Source of the DNA: Leclercia sp. S52
Lineage (GTDB): Bacteria > Pseudomonadota > Gammaproteobacteria > Enterobacterales > Enterobacteriaceae
NCBI RefSeq assembly: GCF_039727615.1
Contig: NZ_CP152474.1
Location: 4,092,001 to 4,156,000 of the forward strand
Reading direction: 5' to 3'
DNA: 64,000 nt
Position numbers and translations under genes: made by a program. The notes below the pieces were generated by a model. The model saw only the letters and a list, made by a program, of their open reading frames with translations, had not been told where the DNA came from and ran no database searches. Every line of letters begins with the position of its first letter. Position 1 is the first letter of the stretch. Below are positions 13,267-22,308 of this stretch, in pieces.

Positions 13267-14320
13267 GGCTGATCCCACTCTCTGCCAGGACGCCCATCTG
13301 GCAATACATCGCCCCGGCGGCGCTGACGATCGACATCGCCAGCGCTGCCCCGCTCCCCTCGCCCAGGCGCAGATCCAGGTACAGATACGGGGTTAAGCCG
13401 AGATATTCCAGCGCCCGCTAGGATCCTTTCTCCGCCGAGAAATGCGACGGGATGCAGTAATTTTTCACCTCAGGCGCCAGCTGGCAGGCGGCCATCGCCG
13501 CGGCATAGGAGAGGAAACCGTCCAGCACCACCGGCAGTCCGCACGCCCCCGCCCCAAGGATCACCCCGGTCATTCCCACCAGATCGTAGCCGCCCACTTT
13601 CGCCAGCACATCGATGGCATCAGCGGAATCGGGCTGATTGACGGCAATCGCCTGACGGACAATCGCCTCTTTATGCTGGATCCGATCCGCCGGCAGGTTA
13701 GCGCCGATCCCCACGACCTCGTGCGGATCGCAGCCGCTGAGGACGCTGATAATCGCCGAGGCGGGTGTGGTGTTGGCGATACCCAACTCGCCGGTGCCAA
13801 ACACCGCGATCCCCTCTGCGGCACGCTGTTGCACCAGCCGGGCGCTGCGCAGCAGCAATGCCTCGGCATCAAAACGGCTCATCGCCGGGCCGCGGGCGAT
13901 GTTGCCGCTGCCGCGCCCCACCTTCAGGCTCAGCATGGTCTCGATGGGCTCGCAGTCGATGCCGATATCCACCGGCAGCACCGAAGCGCCATTGTTTTTC
14001 GCCAGCACACAGACGCCGGAGGTGCCTTTCAACATGTTGAGCGCCTGCAGGTGCGTCACCTGCTGCGGGCTGATGGCCACTCCCTCTTCGTAGACGCCGT
14101 GATCGGCGCACATCACGATGATCTCTTTTTGCAGCTCGTCGAGCCGGGTTAAGCCCGGCATCCCCGCCAGCTGGATGGCCAGCGTTTCCAGCCGTCCCAG
14201 GCTGTTAAGCGGCTTCACCAGGCCGTCGATATGCTGCGCCGCCTGCGCCTGTTTGTTCTTATCCAGCGGCTGAATAGCGGCCAGCAGTTCCTGTATTGTC
14301 TGCATCGGTATGGTTCTCAT
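13256..14320 (-). pseudogene. cobT: cobT: nicotinate-nucleotide-DMB phosphoribosyltransferase, in-frame amber
   Basis: CobT makes alpha-ribazole phosphate from nicotinate mononucleotide and dimethylbenzimidazole for the lower ligand of cobalamin. Residues 1-300 match the family ([44 protein letters not shown]). An in-frame TAG at 13418-13420 then stops translation, yet the frame continues for 53 family-like residues ([16 protein letters not shown]) to a TAA at 13256, giving a normal 354-residue length. A lysine, arginine or glutamine codon is expected at the stop. It is a base substitution, not an indel, so it may be a true nonsense mutation or a base error. The start overlaps cobC (ATGA). 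Confidence 0.85.
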
Positions 14321-14917
14321 TCTTCTTCCCGGAACGGGCTCCGGTCGTTAAAGGCGCGTAACAGCATAAATCCGCCGCGATTTTCCACCATGGTGTAAGC
14401 ATCCTGCTTAAAGGGAAAATGCCACAAGGAGCCTGTCGGCATCTTTAACCAGTGGGCCAGCAGCAGGCTGAGTACCCCCCTGGTGCGCCACGATCAGCAT
14501 GTCGCCCGGCTCCTGGCGCAGGGCTAACTCGTCGGCCACGGCCTTCACCCGCCCGGCAAAGTGCGGGAAGGGCTCGCCGCCGCTGGGGGTGGCGTTTTGC
14601 CAGTCATCCAGCCAGGTCTGCCAGGCTTCGGGCTCCTCTTCGGCAATGCTGCTGAAATGGCGCATCTCCCAGCGGCCAAAATCCATCTCGTTGAGTCGCG
14701 CATCGTATCCGGTGACCGGGACGATCAGCTCCGCGGTCTGCTGCGCGCGCAGCAGCTGGCTGGCAATCGCCTCGCTGAACGACACCTCCGCCAGTAAAGC
14801 GCCCACCCGCGTGCTTTGCTCAATCCCCAACGGCGTCAGGGGCACATCGGTGCTGCCGTAGAACAGGCCGCTGGCGTTGGCTGCGGTTTGTCCGTGACGA
14901 ACCAGAAAAAATCGCAT
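14317..14917 (-). pseudogene. cobC: cobC: alpha-ribazole-5'-phosphate phosphatase, frameshifted
   Basis: Histidine phosphatase of the nucleotide-loop pathway. The N-terminal RHGQTAAN motif with the catalytic histidine is intact, as is the second motif near LIVAHQG. At the six-C run 14475-14480 the frame slips. With five bases the product continues GVLSLLLAHWLKMP and ends DRSPFREEE with TGA at 14317, overlapping the cobT ATG as ATGA. Repaired length is about 199 residues, near the E. coli 203. The ATG at 14917 (MRFFLVRHGQ) is preferred over an upstream GTG because it lies just after the cobS stop and aligns with CobC starts. Confidence 0.85.
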
Positions 14918-14919
14918 GT

Positions 14920-15678
14920 TCAGACCCACAATAGTGCCAGCAGAAAGACGATCTCTGCGGTTTCGGCCAGCGCCCCCAGGGTATCCCCGGTATGCCCGCC
15001 GAGACGACGGCGGAGATAGTGCACCAGACCATAAATCACGACGTAAGTGACCAGCATCGCCGCCAGCCCGTGCAGGCCGGCGATGAGCGCCACCACCAGC
15101 GCCCCGCCCAGCAGGGTCAGCGCCGCATTACGGAAGCTCACCTGGCCGATATAGAGGCTGCCCATCCCTTCACCTTCGCGGGCGTAGCGCTGACCGTACA
15201 TCCCCAGCACCAGCGCGGCGCGTCCGGCAATGGGGGCACACACCAGCAGCGCAAACCACTCTTTGGCGGGAAGATGCGCCAGGCCAATCACCGCCAGGAC
15301 TTTAAGCAAAATGGCGAACACCAGTGCCAGACCACCAAAGGTGCCCAGCCGGCTGTCCTTCATGATCTCCAGCATCCGCTCCCGGCTGCGGGCCGAGAAG
15401 ATGCCGTCGCAGGTGTCGGCCAGCCCGTCAAGATGGAAGCCGCCGGTCAGCAGCACCAGCGCCAGCACGTAGGCGGCAGCGCCGATATAAATCCCGCCGC
15501 CGGTCTGGCTCACCACCAGCGCCAGCAGCCCGGCCAGCGCGCCGATCGTCGCACCAACCAGCACAAACCACGGCACCCCGCGGGCCAGCTGGCGGAACTC
15601 CACCCCATCGGCCCATTTTTCCGGCACCGGAATACGTGACATCAGGCGCAGCGTCGCCCATAACATCGCTAAGCTCAT
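14920..15678 (-). CDS. cobS: cobS: adenosylcobinamide-GDP ribazoletransferase
   Basis: 252-residue inner-membrane cobalamin synthase that joins adenosylcobinamide-GDP with alpha-ribazole (phosphate). It is polytopic, with the family motif [12 protein letters not shown] (about 80-92), whose aspartates coordinate metal, and [18 protein letters not shown] just after. The start overlaps the cobU stop as ATGA and the gene ends 2 nt before cobC, so the genes are translationally coupled. Confidence 0.96.
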   Translation of the reverse strand: MSLAMLWATLRLMSRIPVPEKWADGVEFRQLARGVPWFVLVGATIGALAGLLALVVSQTGGGIYIGAAAYVLALVLLTGGFHLDGLADTCDGIFSARSRERMLEIMKDSRLGTFGGLALVFAILLKVLAVIGLAHLPAKEWFALLVCAPIAGRAALVLGMYGQRYAREGEGMGSLYIGQVSFRNAALTLLGGALVVALIAGLHGLAAMLVTYVVIYGLVHYLRRRLGGHTGDTLGALAETAEIVFLLALLWV

Positions 15679-16220
15679 TTAATTTTGACTCCAATCCCTG
15701 ACACCACCAGCCAGACCTCTTCTGCCGCCTGAGCCAGTTTCTGATTTGCCCGCCCGGCGATATCGACAAAATGCCGCGCCAGACGATTTTCCGGAGTGAT
15801 GCTCATCCCCAGCTCGTTAGTCACGATGTACACCGGGGCGCGGGTCGCCAGGCAGGCGGCAATCAGATCGTCGATCTGCTGCTGCAATCCAGACTCCAGC
15901 GCCGCAAAGTCCAGCGTATCGGGATCGGCCCCGCCCGAGGCGTCGTACAGCAGGTTCGCCAGCAGGGTGGTGATGCACTCGATCACCACCGCTTCCCCGG
16001 GTTGAACCTGCTGGTGGATAGCCTCCCCCAGATCGCGATAACGCTCCAGGGTACGCCAGTGGGCGGGCCGCTGGGCGCGATGCCGGGCAATACGCGCCGC
16101 CATCTCATCGTCGGTGACGGTGGAGGTGGCGATATATAAAACCTGCGGATAGTGGCGGGCGACCAGCCCCTCAACGTGGGCGCTCTTACCGCTGCGCGCC
16201 CCTCCGGTCACGACAATCAT
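15675..16220 (-). CDS. cobU: cobU: adenosylcobinamide kinase / guanylyltransferase
   Basis: 181-residue bifunctional enzyme that phosphorylates adenosylcobinamide and transfers GMP to it. The P-loop GGARSGKS is at the N-terminus and [19 protein letters not shown] follows, with the guanylylated histidine in the usual place. The ATG at 16220 (MIVVTGG) is chosen over an upstream TTG because it overlaps the cbiP stop as ATGA and aligns with E. coli CobU. Confidence 0.96.
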   Translation of the reverse strand: MIVVTGGARSGKSAHVEGLVARHYPQVLYIATSTVTDDEMAARIARHRAQRPAHWRTLERYRDLGEAIHQQVQPGEAVVIECITTLLANLLYDASGGADPDTLDFAALESGLQQQIDDLIAACLATRAPVYIVTNELGMSITPENRLARHFVDIAGRANQKLAQAAEEVWLVVSGIGVKIK

Positions 16221-17740
16221 TCCTTGCACTCCTGATGCTCACGCATGATCTGATAGATTCTGGCGATATCAATATGCTGGCGCATCGCCTGCGCCAGCTG
16301 GTCAAACTGCCGGGCTTTGTAGCTGGCGTAGTCTGGCGCGTTTTCGAGAGGAAGTAACCCTTTACGTGCCCGCAGGCTGTCGACCAGCGCGCGGGTAAAG
16401 GCATCGCTGTCGAACAGGCCGTGCAGATAGGTGCCCCACACCAGGCCGTCGTCGCTCACCGCGCCATCGGCAACCTGCGCCTGCTCTTTTTCCAGCCACA
16501 GCGCCGGCTGCGCCCCGTCGGCCCGCGCGGTTTGCCCCATGTGGATCTCATACCCGCGCACCGCCATACCGGCGAGGGGCGCCAGCCAGCCGGGCAACGA
16601 CGACGCCATCCGGGCGCTGACCTGGGTAGTGGTTTTGTGGCGGGCAAACTGCGTCACGGTATCGAGCAGCCCCAGACCGGGCATGCGCCCGAGACCGGAT
16701 TCGACCTCATCAATCAGGGTGTCGCCCAGCATCTGATACCCGCCGCAGATCCCGAGCAGCGGCACGCCGTCGCGGTTTAGCTGCAGCAGGGCGTGCGCCA
16801 TCGCGCTGTCCCGTAGCCAGCTCAGATCGTGAAGGGTGTTTTTGCTCCCCGGCAGGATCAGCAGATCGGCACCGTCCAGCTCGTGCGGCTGGCTGACGTA
16901 ACGCACGCGCACGTCCGGCTGCGCCGACAGGGCGTTAAAATCGGTGAAGTTGGCGATATGCGGTAGGTGCACCACGGCGATGTCGATATCGCGCGCCTGA
17001 CGAGGGCGCGCATTGCCCCGCTGGAGCGCCACGCCATCCTCCTCCTCCAGATCGAGATCCAGCCACGGCATCACCCCCAGCACCGGCACGCCGGTTAAGG
17101 ACTCAATCTGCTGTAACCCGGAGTAGAGCAGCGCCACATCGCCGCGAAACTTATTGATGATCACCCCTTTGACCCGCCAGCGCTCATGATCCTGCAGCAG
17201 CGCCAGGGTGCCATAGATGGCGGCAAACACCCCGCCGCGATCGATATCGGCCACCAGGATCACCGGGCAGCCGGCGATCTCCGCCATCCCCATGTTGGCG
17301 ATATCGCGATCGCGCAGGTTGATCTCCGCCGGGCTCCCGGCGCCTTCCAGGACCAGGATCTGATACTCCCGGGCCAGGCTCTGATACACCCCGGTAATCT
17401 GCTCCCGCAGGCGCGGCTTGAGGTCGTGGTAGCGGGCCGCATCCATCTGGCTTACCACCTCCCCCATCAGCACCACCTGGGCCTGGCTGCCCGCGGAGGG
17501 TTTGAGCAGGACCGGATTCATCCGTACATCCGGCGCAATGCCGGCCGCTTCGGCCTGCATAATTTGCGCCCGGCCCATCTCTTTGCCGTCCGGCGTGATG
17601 CCAGAATTGAGCGCCATGTTCTGTGATTTAAACGGCGCGGTGCGCCAGCCATCCTGATAAAAAATGCGGCACAGGCCGGCGGCCAGTACGCTTTTTCCCA
17701 CATCGGACGCGGTTCCCTGCAGCATTATTGCCTGGGTCAT
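16217..17740 (-). CDS. cbiP: cbiP (cobQ): cobyric acid synthase
   Basis: 507-residue glutamine-dependent amidase that converts adenosylcobyrinic acid diamide to cobyric acid. The N-terminal ATP-binding domain begins with [17 protein letters not shown], and the C-terminal class I glutaminase-like domain has [12 protein letters not shown] with the nucleophilic cysteine. Length is normal. It heads a compact operon cbiP-cobU-cobS-cobC-cobT. No other cbi genes are in the window, so de novo corrin synthesis, if present, is encoded elsewhere. No cobalamin riboswitch could be recognised upstream. Confidence 0.94.
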   Translation of the reverse strand: MTQAIMLQGTASDVGKSVLAAGLCRIFYQDGWRTAPFKSQNMALNSGITPDGKEMGRAQIMQAEAAGIAPDVRMNPVLLKPSAGSQAQVVLMGEVVSQMDAARYHDLKPRLREQITGVYQSLAREYQILVLEGAGSPAEINLRDRDIANMGMAEIAGCPVILVADIDRGGVFAAIYGTLALLQDHERWRVKGVIINKFRGDVALLYSGLQQIESLTGVPVLGVMPWLDLDLEEEDGVALQRGNARPRQARDIDIAVVHLPHIANFTDFNALSAQPDVRVRYVSQPHELDGADLLILPGSKNTLHDLSWLRDSAMAHALLQLNRDGVPLLGICGGYQMLGDTLIDEVESGLGRMPGLGLLDTVTQFARHKTTTQVSARMASSLPGWLAPLAGMAVRGYEIHMGQTARADGAQPALWLEKEQAQVADGAVSDDGLVWGTYLHGLFDSDAFTRALVDSLRARKGLLPLENAPDYASYKARQFDQLAQAMRQHIDIARIYQIMREHQECKE

Positions 17741-17771
17741 GCCCTCTCCTGTTTATGACACCCCCACGGCG

Positions 17772-18323
17772 CTACGAATGCGAATCGGCGTACTGCTTAA
17801 CGGCCGCCATCGTTTTCTGAATGTGCGCTTCGGGGCTACGGTCGGTGTAGCTCAGCAGGATTTTACCATCGGGCGCAATGACAAACGACGTGCGTTCGGA
17901 GAGGGTTTTGCCGTTCAGCTGCATCAGCGTCTGGTACTGTGCAGCCACCTTCGCCCCGGGATCGGCGGCGACGGTGAATTTATCCCGGCACTCTTTTTTG
18001 GAAAACTCATCCACCTGTTCGACGTTCCCGGCGGTGACGCCCACCACGCTGGCACCGAGCTTGTTAAATTCGTCGGTGGCGTCAGCAAAGGCGTTGGCTT
18101 CGATGTTGCAGCCCTTGCTGAATGCCGCCGGGAAGAAGTAGAGCACCACCGGCCCTTTTTGCAGCGCCTGTTGCAGGGAGAAGGTCAGGGGTTTTCCCGC
18201 CAGCGCCCCCTGCAGCGTGAAATTGGGCGCTTTGCTGCCCGCCTCGAGGGCAGCGCCAGCGTGGGTGGTAAACAGAGAGAGGGAAAGCACGACGGCCACG
18301 GACAGGATCGAGAGAGGTTTCAT
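17772..18323 (-). CDS. periplasmic peroxiredoxin (BCP/PrxQ-like)
   Basis: 183 residues with a Sec signal peptide (MKPLSILSVAVVLSLSLF, cleavage after THAGA), then an AhpC/TSA fold. The peroxidatic motif FFPAAFSKGC fits PxxxT/SxxC, and the supporting arginine lies in ERTSFVI. The resolving cysteine usually found five residues after the first is asparagine here (GCNIEAN); another cysteine lies in KKECRDKF. It therefore reduces peroxide in the periplasm, probably with a different thiol partner. It ends 31 bp upstream of cbiP on the same strand and may be cotranscribed with it. Confidence 0.85.
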   Translation of the reverse strand: MKPLSILSVAVVLSLSLFTTHAGAALEAGSKAPNFTLQGALAGKPLTFSLQQALQKGPVVLYFFPAAFSKGCNIEANAFADATDEFNKLGASVVGVTAGNVEQVDEFSKKECRDKFTVAADPGAKVAAQYQTLMQLNGKTLSERTSFVIAPDGKILLSYTDRSPEAHIQKTMAAVKQYADSHS

Positions 18324-18390
18324 GGTCAACTCCGGCAGAATGAAGGGGCTCTCTGAAGGATAGCCCGAAACGGCTGGCCCGGCGGCCATT

Positions 18391-18478
18391 GCCCGGCGGC
18401 GCTGCGCTTGCACGGGCCTACGATTTTGCACCGGGTTACAGGTTTTGTAGGCCGGGTAAGGCAAAGCCGCCACCCGGC
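18391..18478. repeat. REP/BIME palindromic element
   Basis: Two facing REP units (GCCCGGCGGCGCTGCGCTTG type and GTAGGCCGGGTAAGGC type) lie in the gap between the DppF-like and peroxiredoxin genes. Confidence 0.85.
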
Positions 18479-18497
18479 GGATGTTGGCACCTGTCTC

Positions 18498-19476
18498 TCA
18501 CACCTTAAACAACCAACAGGCCGTGAAATGACCCGGGGCGATCTCCTGCATTGCGGGGGGTTTCGCGTCGGCATACCGGCATCACGTGCGGGCAGCGGCT
18601 GCAGAACTTACAGCCCGGCAGCACCGAGGTCGGGCCGGGGATCTCCCCGCGCAGGGTCGCCTGCTCCAGGTTGCGGATCCGCGGATCGGGCTGTGGCACC
18701 GAGGCTAACAGGGCCCGGGTATAGGGGTGTGCCGGATGCTGATACAGCGTGTCGGCAGGCGCCACCTCCACCAGCTTGCCGAGGTACATCACCCCAATGC
18801 GGGTCGAGATATGGCGCACCATCGACAGATCGTGGGCGATAAACAGGTAGGTCAGCCCCAGCTCCTGCTGCAGATCCTGGAGAATGTTCACCACCTGCGC
18901 CTGCACCGAGACGTCCAGCGCCGACAGCGGCTCATCGCACAGGACAAACTCCGGACGCACCGACAGCGCCCGGGCAATGCTGATGCGCTGGCGCTGGCCG
19001 CCGCTGAACTCGTGCGGGAAGCGCTGAAGATGTTCCTGCTTGAGCCCCACTTTGTAGAGCAGGGTTTCGGTACGCTCCCGCTGCTCCTCGCGGCTGTAGC
19101 CGTGGATCTGCATCGGTTCCGCCACCAGCTGCTGGACGGTCATACCCGGATTCAGCGATGAATAGGGATCCTGGAAAATGGCCTGCATCCGCTTGCGCAG
19201 CGGCTTGAGCTGCTTTTCTCTGGCCTGAGCAATCGCCTGCCCGGCAAAATCAATCTCGCCGGAGGTGATATCAAACAGGCGCAGAATGGCGCGCCCGAGG
19301 GTCGATTTGCCGCAGCCGGATTCGCCCACCAGGCCAAAGGTCTCCCCCTGGCGGATATCAAAGCTGACGCCGTCCACCGCTTTCACCGCTACCCCTTTGC
19401 GCAGCAGGCCGCCGTTGAGGGTGAAATGCTTATGCAGGTCCCGCACGCTGACCAGGGGGGAATGTTGTTCGCTCAT
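18498..19476 (-). CDS. peptide-type ABC transporter ATPase, DppF-like (C-terminal frameshift)
   Basis: ATP-binding subunit of the importer. Walker [10 protein letters not shown], signature FSGGQRQR, Walker B FVLCDEP, and the C-terminal oligopeptide-family extension with the cluster-like CKFCSRCPHVMPVC. As sequenced the frame ends at 18505 with an atypical tail (NAGDRPGSFHGLLVV). Removing one base from the six-G run 18555-18560 gives PAMQEIAPGHFTACWLFKV and a stop at 18498, a normal DppF-type end, for about 325 residues. Its ATG overlaps the DppD-like stop as ATGA. Confidence 0.88.
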
Positions 19477-20450
19477 GCCTGAGCCTCCTTATCGGCCAGC
19501 AGCCAGCAGGCCGCGCGGTGCCCCGGTTCGGGGCGGTAAAACGCCGGCTGACGCTCGCACTGGGGCAACCGATGCGGACAGCGTTCGGCAAAGGGGCAGC
19601 CCGGGGGAGGATTGAGCAGGCCCGGCGGCGATCCTTCGATGGGCGACAGGCGATGGCTGCTCTGCTCCGGGTGCGGCAGGGACGCCAGCAGCCCCTGGGT
19701 GTAGGGGTGTGCCGGACGATAAAAGATATCCTCCACGCTGCCCTCTTCCATCACCAGCCCGCCGTACATCACCACCACCCGGCTGCACACCTGGGCTACG
19801 ACCCCCAGATCGTGGGTGATCAGCAGAATGGCGGTATGGGTTTTCTGCTGCAGGCTTTTCAGCAGCCGCAGGATCTGCGCCTGAATGGTGACGTCCAGCG
19901 CGGTGGTGGGTTCATCGGCGATCAGCAGTTTGGGATCGCAGGAGAGCGCGATGGCGATCATCACCCGCTGGCGCATCCCGCCGCTGAACTCGTGCGGGTA
20001 CTGGTCGTAACGGCGCTCCGCTTCGGCAATGCCCACCTGCTCCAGCATGGTGATGCTCGCCGCGCGGGCCGCTTTTTTATTCAGACCTTTATTACGCATC
20101 AGGATCTCGGACATCTGCCTGCCGATAGTCACCACCGGATTAAGCGCGGTCATCGGATCCTGAAAAATCATCGCGATCTCATTTCCGCGAATGGCGCGCA
20201 TCTGCTCCGGGGTTTTCTGCGCCAGATCGTCATTGTCGAAACGGATCTGTCCCCCGGTAATGCGCCCGTTGCTGCCCAGCAGCTGGATAATGGATTTGCA
20301 GGTGACGCTCTTGCCGCAGCCGGACTCTCCGACAATGCCCACCAGCTCGCCCGGCTGAACGTGAAAGCTCACCCCGCGCACCGCGTGGACATCACCATCC
20401 CGGGTGCGGAAGGTAGTTTGCAGGTTGTCGAGTTCAAGTAAGTTATTCAT
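19473..20450 (-). CDS. peptide-type ABC transporter ATPase, DppD-like
   Basis: 325-residue partner ATPase. Walker [11 protein letters not shown]-loop [11 protein letters not shown], signature FSGGMRQR, Walker [14 protein letters not shown]-loop LLITHDLG, and the C-terminal extension [14 protein letters not shown] characteristic of the DppD/OppD family. The ATG at 20450 overlaps the end of the upstream permease gene by 8 bp, so translation is coupled. Confidence 0.92.
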   Translation of the reverse strand: MNNLLELDNLQTTFRTRDGDVHAVRGVSFHVQPGELVGIVGESGCGKSVTCKSIIQLLGSNGRITGGQIRFDNDDLAQKTPEQMRAIRGNEIAMIFQDPMTALNPVVTIGRQMSEILMRNKGLNKKAARAASITMLEQVGIAEAERRYDQYPHEFSGGMRQRVMIAIALSCDPKLLIADEPTTALDVTIQAQILRLLKSLQQKTHTAILLITHDLGVVAQVCSRVVVMYGGLVMEEGSVEDIFYRPAHPYTQGLLASLPHPEQSSHRLSPIEGSPPGLLNPPPGCPFAERCPHRLPQCERQPAFYRPEPGHRAACWLLADKEAQA

Positions 20451-21289
20451 CGCGGTTCGCTCCCGGCTCAAAGGCGGTGCGGAACACGTCGCCTAACACG
20501 TTAAAGCTGAACACCGTCAGCAGGATCAGAATGCCGGGGAACATCGCCAGCCAGGAGGCCTCGCCGATATACGACTGGGCGTTATTGAGCATGCTGCCCC
20601 AGGACGCGGCAGGCGCCTGCACCCCAAGTCCGAGGAAGCTGAGGGTCGACTCCATCAGAATGGCCGAAGCGATATTCAGGGTGGCGGCGACAATAATGGT
20701 CGGCAGCACGCCGGGGATGATATGGCGCAGAATAATCCGCAGCGGATGCTCCCCCCGAAGCGCGGGCATAGAGCACATACTCGCGCTCTTTAACGGAGAG
20801 CGTTTCGGCACGCACCAGTCGGGACATGTTCATCCACGTCAGCAGGCTGATGATCATGATGATGTTATCCACGCCCGGCTTCAGGTAGGCGTTGAGCACC
20901 AGCAGCAGGAAGAAGGCCGGAATCGCCATCAGGATATCCACCGCGCGCATCATCAGATTATCCAGCCAGCCGCCGAAGTAGCCGCTCACCGTGCCGACCA
21001 CGGTGCCGATCAGCGTCGAAAAGACCATCGCCAGGCAGCCGACCATCAGCGAGATCTGCCCGCCGTACAGGGCGCGGGTAAAGTAGTCGCGTCCGTACTC
21101 GTCGGTGCCGAACCAGTGGGCACTATCCGGCGGCAGGGTGCGCGCCCCCAGCGACATCTGATCCGGATCGTAAGGACTCAGCCCGGCACAAAGCGCGGCG
21201 ACGATAAAAATAAAGAGGACAAAAAGTGAGAACTGCGCCGGACGATTGCGGCACAGCTGGTGACGAACCTGTTGCCAGCGTCTGCTCAT
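20443..21289 (-). pseudogene. peptide-type ABC permease, DppC-like, frameshifted
   Basis: Inner-membrane subunit. The N-terminal part (from 21289) has a membrane segment and the GTDEYGRDYFTRALYGG motif typical of DppC/OppC. It runs to YVLYARASG, after which the six-C run 20751-20756 shifts the frame. With five bases it continues EHPLRIILRHIIPG, the EAA-loop motif that contacts the ATPases, and ends EPGANRDE at 20443 (281 residues). The repaired EAA loop aligns without gaps to relatives, so the frame break is probably an error. Confidence 0.85.
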
Positions 21290-21295
21290 CCGGGG

Positions 21296-22249
21296 TTACC
21301 TCAGGGTACGTATGCGGGGATCGGCGAAGCGATATAACAGGTCGGCAATCAGGTTGCCGACAATCAGCATCAGCGACGAGAGCATGATGATCGCCATAAT
21401 CAGCGGGTAGTCGAGGGAGGCGATCGCCTGGATCCCCAGTAATCCCATACCCGGCCAGGAGAAGACGCTCTCAGTAACGTACGCCCCCACCACCAGCTCG
21501 CCAAATGACAGGCCAAACAGGGTGATCACCGGCAGCAGCACGTTTTTCAGCACATGACGGAACAGGATGCTGGAACGGGTGGCCCCGTAGGCCAGTTGGG
21601 TCTGCACGTAGTCGGCCGAGAGCTGCGAAATGGTATTGGAGCGGATGTAGCGCACGTAGCTGGAGAGGTTATAGAAGGTGAGCGCAATGCACGGCAGTAC
21701 GCCGTGGCGCACCACATCCAGCCAGTTATCCTCCATGCCGATGGTGCGCATCCCCATGCTGGGGAACCAGTTGAGCTGCACGGCAAAAACGGTGATCAGC
21801 AGAATACCAAACCAGAAGATCGGCACCGAGATGCCAATATAGGCGAACAGGTTCAGAACATGATCCAGCCAGCGGTGCTTAAACGCCCCGGCCAGCAGCC
21901 CCAGCGGAATGGCGAGGATAATCGCCATCAGCAGCGAGGCCCCCATCAGCCCAAGGGTGGCCGGAATGCGCTCGGCAATCATCACCAGCACCGGGCGGTG
22001 GTAGATCAGCGAATAGCCCAGATCGCCCTGCAGAATGTTTTTCAGCCACAGAAAATATTGCGTCACCAGCGGCTTATCCAGCCCCAGACTCTGGCGGATA
22101 CGCTCGATATCCTCTGGCGCCATGCGCGGGGTGATGTACGCGGCCACCGGATCGCCCGGGGCGAGTTTGACCAGCAAAAACGCCACCAGCGAGATAAAGA
22201 ACAGCATCGGCACCAGTTGCAGCAGCCGACGCATCAGTAATGTGTTCAC
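21296..22249 (-). CDS. peptide-type ABC permease, DppB-like
   Basis: 317-residue inner-membrane permease with about six membrane segments. The N-terminal RRLLQLVPMLFFISL and the KLAPGDPVAAY stretch are typical of DppB/OppB, and the EAA-loop-like YVQTQLAYGATRSSILFRHVL lies near 225. Translation likely starts at GTG 22249 after AAGGG; an ATG five codons later is possible. It ends 6 bp before the DppC-like start. Confidence 0.9.
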   Translation of the reverse strand: MNTLLMRRLLQLVPMLFFISLVAFLLVKLAPGDPVAAYITPRMAPEDIERIRQSLGLDKPLVTQYFLWLKNILQGDLGYSLIYHRPVLVMIAERIPATLGLMGASLLMAIILAIPLGLLAGAFKHRWLDHVLNLFAYIGISVPIFWFGILLITVFAVQLNWFPSMGMRTIGMEDNWLDVVRHGVLPCIALTFYNLSSYVRYIRSNTISQLSADYVQTQLAYGATRSSILFRHVLKNVLLPVITLFGLSFGELVVGAYVTESVFSWPGMGLLGIQAIASLDYPLIMAIIMLSSLMLIVGNLIADLLYRFADPRIRTLR

Positions 22250-22274
22250 GACATACCCTTACGACTTACCCAAC

Positions 22275-22302
22275 AAAAAAGCCCCGATCGGTTGACCGGG
22301 GC
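22275..22302 (-). terminator. intercistronic terminator/attenuator in the ABC operon
   Basis: On the transcribed strand GCCCCGGTCAACCGATCGGGGC (imperfect stem, 22281-22302) is followed by TTTTTT. It sits between the binding-protein gene and the permease gene, so partial termination would give more binding protein than permease, a common arrangement in ABC importers. Confidence 0.8.
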
Positions 22303-22308
22303 GACAGC

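Noticed and set aside
17741..18500. Cobalamin riboswitch upstream of the cob operon
   Set aside because: No B12-box-like sequence was recognised in the available non-coding stretches; a covariance search would be needed to exclude it.
19455..19460. Further frameshift at the six-G run in the DppF-like N-terminus
   Set aside because: The start codon overlap with the DppD-like stop and the family N-terminus require six bases, so the run is natural.
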